The notes under the pieces: model-generated
What the model saw: the letters and a program-made list of their open reading frames with translations, nothing else
Database searches by the model: none
What the model was told of the DNA's origin: nothing
Shown: positions 1 through 7,531 of the stretch, in pieces
Layout: every line of letters begins with the position of its first letter
Position numbering within the stretch: position 1 is the first letter of the stretch
Position numbers and translations under genes: made by a program
Origin: a virus
Direction: 5' to 3' (one strand)
DNA: 30,185 bases
Virus record (IMG/VR): IMGVR_UViG_3300032229_000366
Location: 1 to 30,185 of that record

Positions 1-123
1 ACAGAAAGTACTTAATCAACTACAGAACTGCTAACTACTTCCACTTCAATCCTGAAGATTCTTATCAGAACTTCAAGACATTCCATCCAGCTACTAACAT
101 CTTAGTACATCCAGTTGGTGGAT
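1..123. repeat. Terminal direct repeat, left copy
   Basis: These 123 bases are identical to 30063-30185. Joining the two ends restores one open capsid gene, so the repeat is best read as the overlap left by a circular assembly, giving a unit of about 30,062 bp. A true short terminal repeat on a linear virion DNA is possible but less likely, because it would lie inside the capsid gene. Confidence 0.9.
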
Positions 124-314
124 TGAACAACTCTAACTTACTTGTATTAGCTCCAGCTGGTTACATGGTATTAGGTGTTGACTTAATGTCTGATTCTGAA
201 ACATTAAAAATGTTCTACTCAGTAGATTTCGACGAAGTAAGATTACGTTCTAATTTCAAAGTAGGTGTGCAAATTGCATGGCCTCAATTCGTAATCACAA
301 ACGGACTTGCATAA
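1..314 (+). CDS. Major capsid protein, 3' part (continues from 29432)
   Basis: The frame is open from base 3 and ends with TAA at 312-314. It is the C-terminal part of the capsid gene that starts at 29432. Across the circular junction the gene is 945 nt, or 314 residues plus stop, with no frame break. This part encodes about 103 residues beginning RKYLINYRTANYF and ending FVITNGLA. The alternating beta/alpha pattern and the position after the protease and scaffold genes fit an HK97-fold capsid subunit. A G5/C5 terminator follows directly. An apparent internal ATG start at 171 is only a methionine within this protein. Function rests on gene order, size and general resemblance, since HK97-fold capsid proteins have little sequence signature. 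Confidence 0.8.
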   Translation, partial: RKYLINYRTANYFHFNPEDSYQNFKTFHPATNILVHPVGGLNNSNLLVLAPAGYMVLGVDLMSDSETLKMFYSVDFDEVRLRSNFKVGVQIAWPQFVITNGLA

Positions 315-317
315 TAT

Positions 318-345
318 AAGGGGGTGAAATTAACCCCCTTTTATT
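318..345 (+). terminator. Intrinsic terminator after the capsid gene
   Basis: AAGGGGGT at 318-325 pairs with ACCCCCTT at 333-340 to form an 8-bp stem with a 7-nt loop, and a T-rich tail follows. It starts three bases after the capsid stop codon. Confidence 0.85.
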
Positions 346-379
346 AAAAAACTAAACTAATTAATTAAAGACAAATAAT

Positions 380-928
380 ATGAGTTTTTCATCTTGTTAT
401 ATCACATCAAACATCTGTAAAGGATGTAGAGATAATGTGGGTGGTATTAAAGCTGCTTACGTTATTGCTGGTTGCGTAACTGGTGTTACTACAAATGTGT
501 CAGGAGAAATCTTGACTGTAGGTGCAACAGGCGGAACAGTATACGAATTCCAAGTAGAGAAAAACACATCTAATTTCATTGAAACTATCACTCCTTCATT
601 GGAGAATGGTACTGTATTCTATCAACAAGACCTTACTTTGGTATTCTTTAAGCTTCAACAAGCTATTAGAAACCAATTAAGATTGTTAGCTCAAAATACA
701 AACCTTAAAGTATTCGTTGAAACTAATGATGGTTCAATCTTCTACTTAGGTGAGGACTTCGGTATGTATCTTTCTGCAGGAACTGGTGAGTCAGGAACTG
801 CTTTCGGAGACAGAAACGGATATTCTATCACACTTCAAGGTTTAGAAAAAGACCCTGCAAGAGAACTTGCTGGTTCACTTTCTTCTACACTTGTAGGATT
901 AACACTTGTACCTTGTACAGGTTGCTAA
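380..928 (+). CDS. Virion structural protein, probable tail tube subunit
   Basis: This 182-residue protein follows the capsid gene and is flanked by two strong terminators (318-345 and 939-962). That suggests a separate, abundant transcript of the kind used for a major virion protein. The central part (about residues 50-125) reads as beta strands around a helical stretch resembling FFKLQQAIRNQLRLL. The segment GDRNGYSITLQGLEKDPA near residue 145 resembles a small structural protein that I recall from Bacteroidota phages and that is often assigned to the tail tube. Cysteines cluster at both ends (C6, C13 and C16; C179 and C182). No other gene in the genome is an obvious tube candidate. The start at 380 has an A-rich leader and no Shine-Dalgarno site. 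Structural role is likely; tube identity is inference. Confidence 0.6.
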   Translation: MSFSSCYITSNICKGCRDNVGGIKAAYVIAGCVTGVTTNVSGEILTVGATGGTVYEFQVEKNTSNFIETITPSLENGTVFYQQDLTLVFFKLQQAIRNQLRLLAQNTNLKVFVETNDGSIFYLGEDFGMYLSAGTGESGTAFGDRNGYSITLQGLEKDPARELAGSLSSTLVGLTLVPCTGC

Positions 929-938
929 TAAAAATAAT

Positions 939-964
939 AAGGGGGGTTAATCCCCCCCTTTTAG
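939..964 (+). terminator. Intrinsic terminator after the tube-like gene
   Basis: AAGGGGGG at 939-946 pairs with CCCCCCTT at 953-960 to form an 8-bp stem with a 6-nt loop, running into TTTT. It closes the short transcription unit at 380-928. Confidence 0.85.
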
Positions 965-977
965 CCAAATTGAATTA

Positions 978-3035
978 ATGAAGAACTTTGCAAAGAAATC
1001 ATTTACGGAAAAGAAAACGTGGGGTGTATTAGGAAAAATACAGGAGTTTTATTCTCCTGAACAATTCCAAGACGAAACTAGAATTGTGCCATTAAATGCA
1101 AACCCACTTGAATCTTGGGATTCAACTCGTTCAAGATATAGAAGGAGAGTGCAAGGTCCTTTACCAAATGATGGTCAACAAGCTGGTGTTGTACCTCAAG
1201 GTACACCAGCACCTGATGTTACGCCTACTCCAACTGCTAGTGCACCTGTTACTCCTACTCCTACTTCAAGTGTGACTCCAACTCCGACTGTAACTCCTTC
1301 TTCAACTCCTTATCCATTACCAGCAACACCTTCTTTATGGTATGATGCTACTAATGTAAGTTCAATAGATTATATCACTTCAGGTGGAACTAATTATGTT
1401 GCCAATTGGAGAAGTATTGGTACATACCAAAAAACTTTATCTGCGGCTACAGTTAATACCGCACCTGTATGGTCTGGTTCAAGTCAAATGCCAGGTTCAC
1501 CTAATGTTATTAGATTTGTTAGTTCAACTGTATCAGGTACAACAAATTATTTATCACAGAGATTTGATTCGACTTTAATACCTCAATCAGGAGGGACATA
1601 CTTTATTGTTGTTGCATCACCAAGTGGAGCAACTTTTGGAAGTTCAGCTTCATCTACTTTTGGTTATACATCAAGATTATTGAGTGGAAATACTACTACT
1701 GGTGGATTTGATGCTGGAATACAACAAAATCTTTCAACACAAAATCTAACACAAAGTAATATAGGAGCATTTACACAAATCAAACAAGGTGTAAGTAATT
1801 CTAATCAATTTGCTTATACTGCAACTAATATTAATAATAAGTTTTTAATAGCTGCTACACTACCTTATCCAACAGGTTTTATGGAAATGGAAATAAACCA
1901 ATCAGGTTTTACAAGTCCTAACTTTTTTACAGGTAACACTGTTGCCAATAACTTCAATCAATTTGCTATAGGTGGAACTTATGTTTCAGGTGGAACATTT
2001 GCAGCTAATTCAGCAAATAACGTTGAAGTGGGTGAGTATATGTTCTACAATCGTGTATTATCACAATCTGAAATAGAAGCAGTACAAAACTACTTAAGAG
2101 ATAAATGGAGATATGATGAATGGGCAAGTCCTGTTCCATCACCAACCCCGACTGATACGCCTAACGTAACAACAACGCCTACTACCACACAAACTCCGAC
2201 TACCACTCCAACTCCTAGTCCTACAAGACCTGCAAGTGGAACAACTGAAGCTTTGACATATTTGAATAGAGTAGTTCAATCAGGTGGTACGGTTAGTCCT
2301 ACTGCATCTGCAGCTACAATCACATTATTTACATCACTTGTATCTAATGGAATTTGGAATAAGATATATGCTATGTATCCAACATTAGGTGGTGTCGCTG
2401 CCTCACATACCATAAATGCAACTTCACCAGTAGGTATTTATGATTTAACTTTTAATGGGGGTTGGACTCATACCTCATCAGGTATGCAACCTAATGGTAC
2501 AAATGGTTATGCTGAAACAGGTTTCAATCCATCTACTGCAATTGCAAATGGTAATTCATCATCTTTAGGTATTTATGTAAATCTACAAGGTACGGTTGGT
2601 GATAGAATCTATGATATGGGTGTTGCAACAAGTGATTTCGCACAAACTAATATGTGGGATATAACCGCAAAAAGAACTGTTAGTGCTGGAGATAATACTG
2701 TATTCAATAGTGGTACTTTACCGAATGCTAGGGTTTCAACGACATCACAATCATCAGCATCTGGTATGACTATTGGTTCAGTAAGAAGTACAACTGATAG
2801 AACTTTATATCGTAATGGTTCTAATATTGCAACACAAACTACTAATGTATCAATAACTTATGCAAATAGAACTCAAATTATAGGTGCTCAGAAGAATGAA
2901 AGTCCTGTCAGTTATTATAGTTCTAATAGATACGCATTTGCTTTAATGGCTTCGGGTTTAACAAATACTGAAATAGTTAATTTATCATCGATAATAAACA
3001 CATATCAAACTTCATTAGGAAGAAACACATATTAA
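978..3035 (+). CDS. Adhesin-like virion protein with two Pro/Thr linkers and two lectin-like domains
   Basis: This is a 685-residue modular protein. Residues 1-72 form a basic N-terminal segment of unknown fold, possibly the virion anchor. Residues 77-117 are a TPTPT-type linker. Residues 118-378 look like a LamG/concanavalin-type jelly roll ending in EVGEYMFYNRVLSQSEIEAV, a typical C-terminal strand-helix of that fold. Residues 384-420 are a second Pro/Thr linker. Residues 421-685 form a second lectin-like domain ending SLGRNTY. This last domain is related to the C-terminus of the tail protein at 17227-21060 (shared YLRAVV/YLNRVV start, YPLLGGTAAS/YPTLGGVAAS, and an end T-LGRN). Host-surface or glycan binding is the likely role. 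A small partner gene follows after one base. Possible alternatives are a head fibre or another decoration protein, given the position beside the capsid genes. Confidence 0.7.
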   Translation: MKNFAKKSFTEKKTWGVLGKIQEFYSPEQFQDETRIVPLNANPLESWDSTRSRYRRRVQGPLPNDGQQAGVVPQGTPAPDVTPTPTASAPVTPTPTSSVTPTPTVTPSSTPYPLPATPSLWYDATNVSSIDYITSGGTNYVANWRSIGTYQKTLSAATVNTAPVWSGSSQMPGSPNVIRFVSSTVSGTTNYLSQRFDSTLIPQSGGTYFIVVASPSGATFGSSASSTFGYTSRLLSGNTTTGGFDAGIQQNLSTQNLTQSNIGAFTQIKQGVSNSNQFAYTATNINNKFLIAATLPYPTGFMEMEINQSGFTSPNFFTGNTVANNFNQFAIGGTYVSGGTFAANSANNVEVGEYMFYNRVLSQSEIEAVQNYLRDKWRYDEWASPVPSPTPTDTPNVTTTPTTTQTPTTTPTPSPTRPASGTTEALTYLNRVVQSGGTVSPTASAATITLFTSLVSNGIWNKIYAMYPTLGGVAASHTINATSPVGIYDLTFNGGWTHTSSGMQPNGTNGYAETGFNPSTAIANGNSSSLGIYVNLQGTVGDRIYDMGVATSDFAQTNMWDITAKRTVSAGDNTVFNSGTLPNARVSTTSQSSASGMTIGSVRSTTDRTLYRNGSNIATQTTNVSITYANRTQIIGAQKNESPVSYYSSNRYAFALMASGLTNTEIVNLSSIINTYQTSLGRNTY
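1207..1326 (+). repeat. Pro/Thr linker tract 1
   Basis: Degenerate ACTCCNACT-type triplet repeats encode TPTPT/TVTPS units between the N-terminal anchor and first jelly-roll domain of the 978-3035 protein. Confidence 0.8.
2125..2235 (+). repeat. Pro/Thr linker tract 2
   Basis: Repeated TPTTT/TPTPS units separate the two lectin-like domains of the 978-3035 protein. The same kind of tract precedes the related domain at about 20300. Confidence 0.8.
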
Positions 3036-3036
3036 T

Positions 3037-3255
3037 ATGAACGTAGGACTTTTAACTTTAATTGAGAAAGAAGCTGTTGAGGGTAAAGAATATACTACCC
3101 ATAGTTATTATAATCCCATACAAGACACAAATGCTAATTGGGTAATATCTACACAAGAAATGAATGATACTACGAATGTGGACTATCTATGGGTTAAACA
3201 ACTACCATTAATCGAATGGACTGGTTATTACACTCCATCAGGAACAACAATTTAA
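3037..3255 (+). CDS. Small partner of the lectin-like domain (paralogue 1)
   Basis: This 72-residue acidic protein starts one base after the upstream adhesin stop, through a TAATATG joint. It is clearly related to the 67-residue product of 21062-21265: VGLLT near the start, then NP.QD, the block WVISTQEM, WVK.LP and IEW, in the same order. Both paralogues lie directly downstream of a gene ending in the same lectin-like domain. The linkage suggests a chaperone, cap or co-factor for that domain. The family resembles short proteins beside fibre genes in environmental phages, but I know of no demonstrated function. No signal peptide or membrane segment is visible. Confidence 0.7.
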   Translation: MNVGLLTLIEKEAVEGKEYTTHSYYNPIQDTNANWVISTQEMNDTTNVDYLWVKQLPLIEWTGYYTPSGTTI

Positions 3256-3256
3256 T

Positions 3257-3349
3257 ATGAACATATTATTTTTATTAATAGACGATAAACTAGACGCTCA
3301 TTATATAATCAGTACGAATGCTAATAATCAAGAAGAATCAGATAAATAA
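3257..3349 (+). CDS. Possible 30-residue peptide
   Basis: A short frame starts with the same TAATATGAAC joint used at 3037, one base after the previous stop. It encodes MNILFLLIDDKLDAHYIIST followed by an acidic tail. Its 3' end overlaps the start of the next gene by 32 bases, which would allow translational coupling. It could equally be only a leader for ribosome re-initiation. There is no homology evidence. Confidence 0.3.
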   Translation: MNILFLLIDDKLDAHYIISTNANNQEESDK

Positions 3350-4565
3350 TTTAATTGCAACAGTGTCAATGAATAAGACGCTGTCTAATCCTTATTATTT
3401 ATTCTCGTTTCAACATATAGCCAGTAAGCAAAGAATATCCTTTATTCCTGAAACTATTGTATCTAATACAAGATATGACAAGTTTAGATTCAAGGAGGGT
3501 GGTAATGTTAATTTAAGTATTACCCCACCTGAAGTATATTTTGAATACCTTGGTCAGTATTATTATTCTATCTATGAACAACTTAGTCCGACAAACACTG
3601 ATATTGCATTAACGTATAATAAATTAGAATCAGGTAGAGCAGTTGTTATTGTTGGAGATGCTAATCCTGATGCATGTTTCTTTGAACCATATATTTCAGA
3701 CGATGAAGATTTCGCAAATGTTATTTATATGTCTGAAGAAGAGGACTTCTGTATCTCAGGTGATACAATACCTGATTGTCCATTATCCTTGACTGGCAAT
3801 TGTCCTACGTATATTACAAGATATGCCCCATCAAATAGTATCAACTATAAAAACACAGGTACAACAGCTAATTTCTTATCATCATTCGATACTTGTGCAC
3901 CAGTACAAATAGCAATGGATAATTCAAGATTATTTATGGTTGATGGTTGTTCAACATATTATCAATACAATTATACAATCACTTCGGGTGGTTGCTTCAA
4001 CGTTTCCCTTGTGAATAGTTGGGATTTATGGGCTTCAAGTGGGGCTACTCCAAATGCATCTTATACAATGGGTATTTATGACCAAAACAATCTAATTGTT
4101 GGTGAGAGCGCTTCTTATGTATTACAAACAGGTTCAACTTTATATCTGTATAATTTAACTACATCAGGTTTAACCAAATGGTTAGAGGTAGGTAATGGAG
4201 CTCAAGTATATAACGTTTATTATAACACAGGTAATACACAAACAGTTCTTACATATGGTAGTGCTTCAGGTGGAACAGGTTATTATCAATTATACTCTGG
4301 TTCAACAAATCCACAACTTATAGGACAAATACCTATCACTATTGGAATAGGTGGTTCAACTATGTATTTTAGTGGTGGAACAGAACCTGTAGCTGTAAAT
4401 GTAGCAGGTCTTCAGTTTCCACTGAACTTTAGTGCGGGAACTATGAGTTTATTAGAAAACTCGAGTGGTATTCCAATTTATTATGTTAATTTTGATGATG
4501 GATTTGGTTACATATCAAGTATTGCACAACCAGCTTCTTGTTATACATTTGATATTTCTGTGTAA
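3318..4565 (+). CDS. Virion (tail or fibre) protein
   Basis: This protein has 415 residues. The N-terminus MLIIKKNQINNLIATVSM, followed by NPYYLFSFQH, matches a beginning I associate with structural proteins of Bacteroidota phages, which supports the start at 3318. The first ~145 residues form a beta-rich domain ending in a strongly acidic stretch (DDEDF, SEEEDF). The rest (about 150-415) is Gly/Ser/Thr/Tyr/Asn-rich beta sequence with scattered cysteines, typical of fibre or carbohydrate-binding tips. No catalytic motif is evident. It lies between the adhesin gene and the portal gene, so it could belong to tail tip, neck or head fibres. Structural class is likely; exact position is unknown. 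Confidence 0.55.
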   Translation: MLIIKKNQINNLIATVSMNKTLSNPYYLFSFQHIASKQRISFIPETIVSNTRYDKFRFKEGGNVNLSITPPEVYFEYLGQYYYSIYEQLSPTNTDIALTYNKLESGRAVVIVGDANPDACFFEPYISDDEDFANVIYMSEEEDFCISGDTIPDCPLSLTGNCPTYITRYAPSNSINYKNTGTTANFLSSFDTCAPVQIAMDNSRLFMVDGCSTYYQYNYTITSGGCFNVSLVNSWDLWASSGATPNASYTMGIYDQNNLIVGESASYVLQTGSTLYLYNLTTSGLTKWLEVGNGAQVYNVYYNTGNTQTVLTYGSASGGTGYYQLYSGSTNPQLIGQIPITIGIGGSTMYFSGGTEPVAVNVAGLQFPLNFSAGTMSLLENSSGIPIYYVNFDDGFGYISSIAQPASCYTFDISV

Positions 4566-4587
4566 TATGAATAAAAAAGAAAACTAA

Positions 4588-4595
4588 GATATTTA
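4588..4595 (+). promoter_or_regulatory. AAGATATTT box upstream of the portal gene
   Basis: GATATTTA begins 14 nt upstream of the ATG at 4602. It is one of six such boxes at a near-constant distance from start codons. It could be a promoter element giving a nearly leaderless message, or a translation signal. Confidence 0.4.
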
Positions 4596-4601
4596 TAAGT
4601 A

Positions 4602-5753
4602 ATGAGTGAAGATATAAAAAAGAAATTTGAGTTTATGATGCAGGACTTTAGTGCTGCTCAAGTACCTCAATACCAAGAAGTAATCAAGAATAAACCATAT
4701 GTGTTCTATGGGGATGACAATCTATTTCCAAATCACTTATTAGCCCTTTATCAATATTCATCTATCAATAGAGCTTGTCTTAATGCTATTATGTATGGTG
4801 TTAAAGGTAAGAATATGTTAGTTCAAGATGGTGACCCCAACAGAATTGCAATGGCCAATAGAAGTGAAACTGTTTATCAGGTATTTGAAAAGTGTGTGAT
4901 GGATAGAGTTATTTTTGGTGGATTTGCTTTGAATGTGGTAAAATCAAATGACGGAGATATTGCTGAGTTTTATCATATGGACTTTTCAAAGTTAAGAGCA
5001 GGTAAAGAAGATGAATTCACTAACGTGGGTTCTTATTATTATTCTGTTGATTGGAGAAGTTCAACTTTTTCTCAGAACAAGTATAAGCCAATCGAGTTGG
5101 AAGCATTCAATATGATGCCTGATTCAGCTCCAAGTCAAGTTATGTATTTCAAGACATATACTCCTGGTATGTCTTATTATCCAGCACCTGATTATTTAGG
5201 TGGTTTGACATCTATACAATTAGATATTGAAGTATCAAACTTCCACTTGAATAACATGCAAAATTCAATGATGCCTTCTGTAGCTGTTTCATTTACGAAT
5301 GGAGTACCTTCAGAGGAGGAAAGAGACATGATTTATCGTCAGTTGGATGCCAAGTATAGTTCAACAAATGCAGCGGGAAAATGGTTCTTATTCTTCAGTG
5401 AAAACCCTGAGACAGCACCAGTAATTACTCCGATACAGAATAACGCAAGTGATGCTTGGTATTCAGCAATGCAACCTCAGATAGAACAAAAAATCATGAC
5501 AGCTCACAGAATAGTAAACCCAATGATTTTGGGGGTTAAGACAGCAGGACAACTTGGTGGTAGAAATGAAATCTTGGAGAGTTATGATTTATTCGGTGAA
5601 ATAGTTTTGAAACCTATTCAAGAAGAAATCCTTAAGGGATTTGAGAAAGTCCTTTTCATCAGAGACAAACAGGAAATAAATCTACAGATTGAACAGAATC
5701 AATTATTACCAACCATTCAACAAGAAGCAGTTGGAAACCAAATAGGAATATAA
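4602..5753 (+). CDS. Portal protein
   Basis: This 383-residue protein is the likely dodecameric portal through which DNA is packaged and to which the neck attaches. Features consistent with a compact phage portal are an N-terminal segment with YVFYGDDNLFPNHLLALYQ, a stretch of helices around residues 50-110, the region SYYPAPDYLGGLTSIQLDIE near residue 200, and then a long helix with NFHLNNMQNSMMPS. The C-terminal part has helices ending in a Gln-rich tail. The neighbours fit: a connector-like gene begins one base after the stop. At 383 residues it is short for an HK97-type portal (often 400-500), as in other small Bacteroidota phages. The assignment rests on resemblance and context. Confidence 0.75.
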   Translation: MSEDIKKKFEFMMQDFSAAQVPQYQEVIKNKPYVFYGDDNLFPNHLLALYQYSSINRACLNAIMYGVKGKNMLVQDGDPNRIAMANRSETVYQVFEKCVMDRVIFGGFALNVVKSNDGDIAEFYHMDFSKLRAGKEDEFTNVGSYYYSVDWRSSTFSQNKYKPIELEAFNMMPDSAPSQVMYFKTYTPGMSYYPAPDYLGGLTSIQLDIEVSNFHLNNMQNSMMPSVAVSFTNGVPSEEERDMIYRQLDAKYSSTNAAGKWFLFFSENPETAPVITPIQNNASDAWYSAMQPQIEQKIMTAHRIVNPMILGVKTAGQLGGRNEILESYDLFGEIVLKPIQEEILKGFEKVLFIRDKQEINLQIEQNQLLPTIQQEAVGNQIGI

Positions 5754-5754
5754 G

Positions 5755-6378
5755 ATGTCAAAAAGCGTATTATTAATATCTGAAACAAAGCTCAAAGCAT
5801 TCACTACTATCAATCAGAACGTAGATATGGCTTTGTTAACTTCATGTATATGGATGGCTCAGGAGTTAGGTCTCCAAACTTTAATTGGAACTAAGGGTTA
5901 TGATTATTATCAAAACCTTGTATTATCTGTTCAACAATCAGGTGCTACAATGTCTAATGGTGACAAGATATTATTGAATGAGTATATTGCCCCATATTTG
6001 ATTCATAGAGCTTACTATGAAGCAATGCCTGAGATATTTGCACGTAAGATGAATAAAGCCATTGTGGTAGGGAATACAGAACAAGGAACATCTATCGACA
6101 TCAAAGGTATGTCTTATCTAAGAGACATTGAACAAGGTAGATATGAATTCTACGCTCAAAGAATGCAAGACAGAATCCAAGCGTTTTCAGGTGACTATCC
6201 TTGGTATTGGGAATGGAACAATAAAAACATTATGCCTCCTATGACTCAGACTTATTTTGCTGGTGTTCATTTAGCAGGGGGTATGAGAAAACCACCAAGA
6301 AAAGATTCATTTGAAGGTAACTTACCTGCATATTGGGGTCCTGAATATTCAAGGTGTACAGATTGTGGAGACTGGTAA
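5755..6378 (+). CDS. Head-tail connector-like protein (DUF6712-like)
   Basis: This 207-residue protein follows the portal gene after a single base. The first ~100 residues are helical, with LISETKLKAFTTINQNVD, then LIGTKGYDYYQNL, then LLNEYIAPYLIHRAYYEAMP. That arrangement resembles the compact helical bundle of head-completion adaptors (gp6/gp15-like) and the DUF6712 group of Bacteroidota phages. The C-terminus is aromatic and basic and ends in SRCTDCGDW, with a CxxC pair. Most likely it forms the ring below the portal. The family name is from memory, so treat it as provisional. Confidence 0.6.
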   Translation: MSKSVLLISETKLKAFTTINQNVDMALLTSCIWMAQELGLQTLIGTKGYDYYQNLVLSVQQSGATMSNGDKILLNEYIAPYLIHRAYYEAMPEIFARKMNKAIVVGNTEQGTSIDIKGMSYLRDIEQGRYEFYAQRMQDRIQAFSGDYPWYWEWNNKNIMPPMTQTYFAGVHLAGGMRKPPRKDSFEGNLPAYWGPEYSRCTDCGDW

Positions 6379-6379
6379 T

Positions 6380-6637
6380 ATGAACGATACTTTAATTTTA
6401 TTAATATCAAATATACTGACAGCTGTTGCTGGTTGGTTCGTTGGAAAACGTAAAGCAAATGCTGAAACTGACAATCAAGTCCTACGCAATTTAGAATTAG
6501 CCGTTAATCTATATAAAAATATAATCGATGATTTGAAGACAGAAATTGAGTCCTTGAATATCAAGGTACAAGATTTGGAAAAGAAAATCGACGAATTACA
6601 TAAAGAAAATAAAGTTCTAAAATCAAAAATCAAATAG
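6380..6637 (+). CDS. Small membrane-anchored coiled-coil protein
   Basis: I chose ATG 6380, one base after the previous stop in a TAATATG joint. The same frame is open upstream to 6311, but that would overlap the connector gene. The product has 85 residues. Residues 3-21 (TLILLISNILTAVAGWFVG) form one membrane segment followed by basic KRK. Residues 35-85 form a heptad-rich coiled coil with alternating Glu/Lys. This is the layout of an inner-membrane spanin (Rz-like) or of a small phage membrane protein of unknown role. No other lysis gene is recognisable in the genome, so it is a candidate lysis accessory protein. This is inference only. Confidence 0.6.
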   Translation: MNDTLILLISNILTAVAGWFVGKRKANAETDNQVLRNLELAVNLYKNIIDDLKTEIESLNIKVQDLEKKIDELHKENKVLKSKIK

Positions 6638-6660
6638 AATTTTTTTACTATATTTTGTGT

Positions 6661-6984
6661 ATGAAAGATTATAAAGGATATAAAGTTTATGAAGATGGAA
6701 CAATAATTGGTAAATTTGGGAGACCTCTCAAACCAAGGAAAAGAGGCAAGTATTTATCAATGAGAGTTTCTGAAGGTGACATAACAAAAGGAAACGAATT
6801 ATGGCATAGAGTAGTTGCTTTATGTTATGTTCCAAAAATAGAAGGAAAAGATTTCGTAAATCATATTAATGGTGATAAATATGATAATAGAGCCAGTAAT
6901 TTAGAATGGGTAGATAGAAGTGAAAACCAATTACATGCGTATAAATTAGGACTACAAGTCCCTAAACAAAAAATTAAAACTTAA
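6661..6984 (+). CDS. Free-standing HNH homing endonuclease
   Basis: This 107-residue protein starts at ATG 6661; a TTG two codons upstream (6655) is in frame but less likely. The N-terminus YKGYKVYEDGTI resembles a short NUMOD4-like motif. It is followed by an HNH_3-type core: WHRVVALCYVP at residues 48-58, then VNHINGDKYDNRASNLEWV at about 66-84, with the H68 and N80 type residues of the family. The C-terminus is short and basic and lacks a large DNA-binding tail. It sits between the membrane coiled-coil gene and a head-associated gene, with only four bases to the next start. That is the usual picture of a mobile nuclease inserted between virion genes. Confidence 0.8.
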   Translation: MKDYKGYKVYEDGTIIGKFGRPLKPRKRGKYLSMRVSEGDITKGNELWHRVVALCYVPKIEGKDFVNHINGDKYDNRASNLEWVDRSENQLHAYKLGLQVPKQKIKT

Positions 6985-6988
6985 AAAA

Positions 6989-7462
6989 TTGCCAATCCCG
7001 AATCCAGGTCAATCAGAAGACCAAAACGAATTTATAAGCAGATGTATGTCTGAAATCAGTGGAGAATATGACCAACAACAAGCTCTTGGAATATGTTATA
7101 CCACATGGGAAAAAGAAAACATGTCATCAGATATGGAGGAATTCAAAACCCTTCCAACTCAAGATTGTATGGAACAAGCTAAGTCAGCAGGTTATACAGA
7201 TGAGTATATAAAGTGGGCATGTTCAAAACCAAAAGAAGTACCTGATGATTCTCAACAAGGTGGAGTTGTAGCTCAAGCTATGGCAAGAACCAAGTTTGAA
7301 TTCAAACCAAATGCAAAAGAAAAGATGCCAGACTTTATGGCAAGATGTATGTCCAATGATATGGTTAGAGAAAAGAAACAAGACAGAATGAACAGAGCAA
7401 ACTTCTGTTATAGAATGTATCAGGATTTTTATGTAATGTCCATTGGTAGAAGTTGGAAATAA
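6989..7462 (+). CDS. Head-associated protein with repeated F.RCM...CY motif, TTG start
   Basis: This 157-residue protein has TTG (6989-6991) as its likely start. The N-terminal MPIPNPGQSEDQNEFISRCM fits a recurrent phage motif (MPxPxxGE...FxxRCM), and no ATG lies nearby upstream in frame. The motif F[IM][SA]RCM followed by a CY pair about 20 residues later occurs twice, at about 15-38 and 112-144, which suggests an internal duplication. A middle Cys pair lies in QDCMEQAKSAGYTDEYIKWAC. Similar Cys-containing segments are found near MuF/XkdF-type genes of other phages, and the 26621 protein here has a comparable CWPGYEAIG...NCVP element. The function is unknown; a head or packaging accessory role is inferred from context. 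Confidence 0.55.
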   Translation: MPIPNPGQSEDQNEFISRCMSEISGEYDQQQALGICYTTWEKENMSSDMEEFKTLPTQDCMEQAKSAGYTDEYIKWACSKPKEVPDDSQQGGVVAQAMARTKFEFKPNAKEKMPDFMARCMSNDMVREKKQDRMNRANFCYRMYQDFYVMSIGRSWK

Positions 7463-7494
7463 AACCTCACCAAACGAACAGAAACACCCCTTCC

Positions 7495-7524
7495 TTGAGT
7501 TATTTCATCTTTTTGGTATACTTA
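7495..7524 (+). promoter_or_regulatory. Promoter candidate for the zinc-ribbon gene
   Basis: TTG at 7495-7497 and TATACTTA at 7517-7524 are separated by 19 nt, close to the Bacteroidota -33/-7 pattern (TTG, then TAnnTTTG). The gene starts at 7532, so the transcript would be nearly leaderless. Confidence 0.45.
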
Positions 7525-7531
7525 TATTAAT

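Noticed and set aside
1384-1578. Second-frame open reading frame of 64 codons within the adhesin gene
   Set aside because: It lies wholly inside a well-supported gene in another frame and shows no protein-like pattern.
4567-4587. Six-residue frame after a TAATATG joint
   Set aside because: Too short to support; it may be chance or a re-initiation leader.
6311-6379. Upstream in-frame start for the membrane coiled-coil protein
   Set aside because: It would overlap the connector gene by 68 bases, and ATG 6380 sits in the usual TAATATG joint and starts at the membrane segment.
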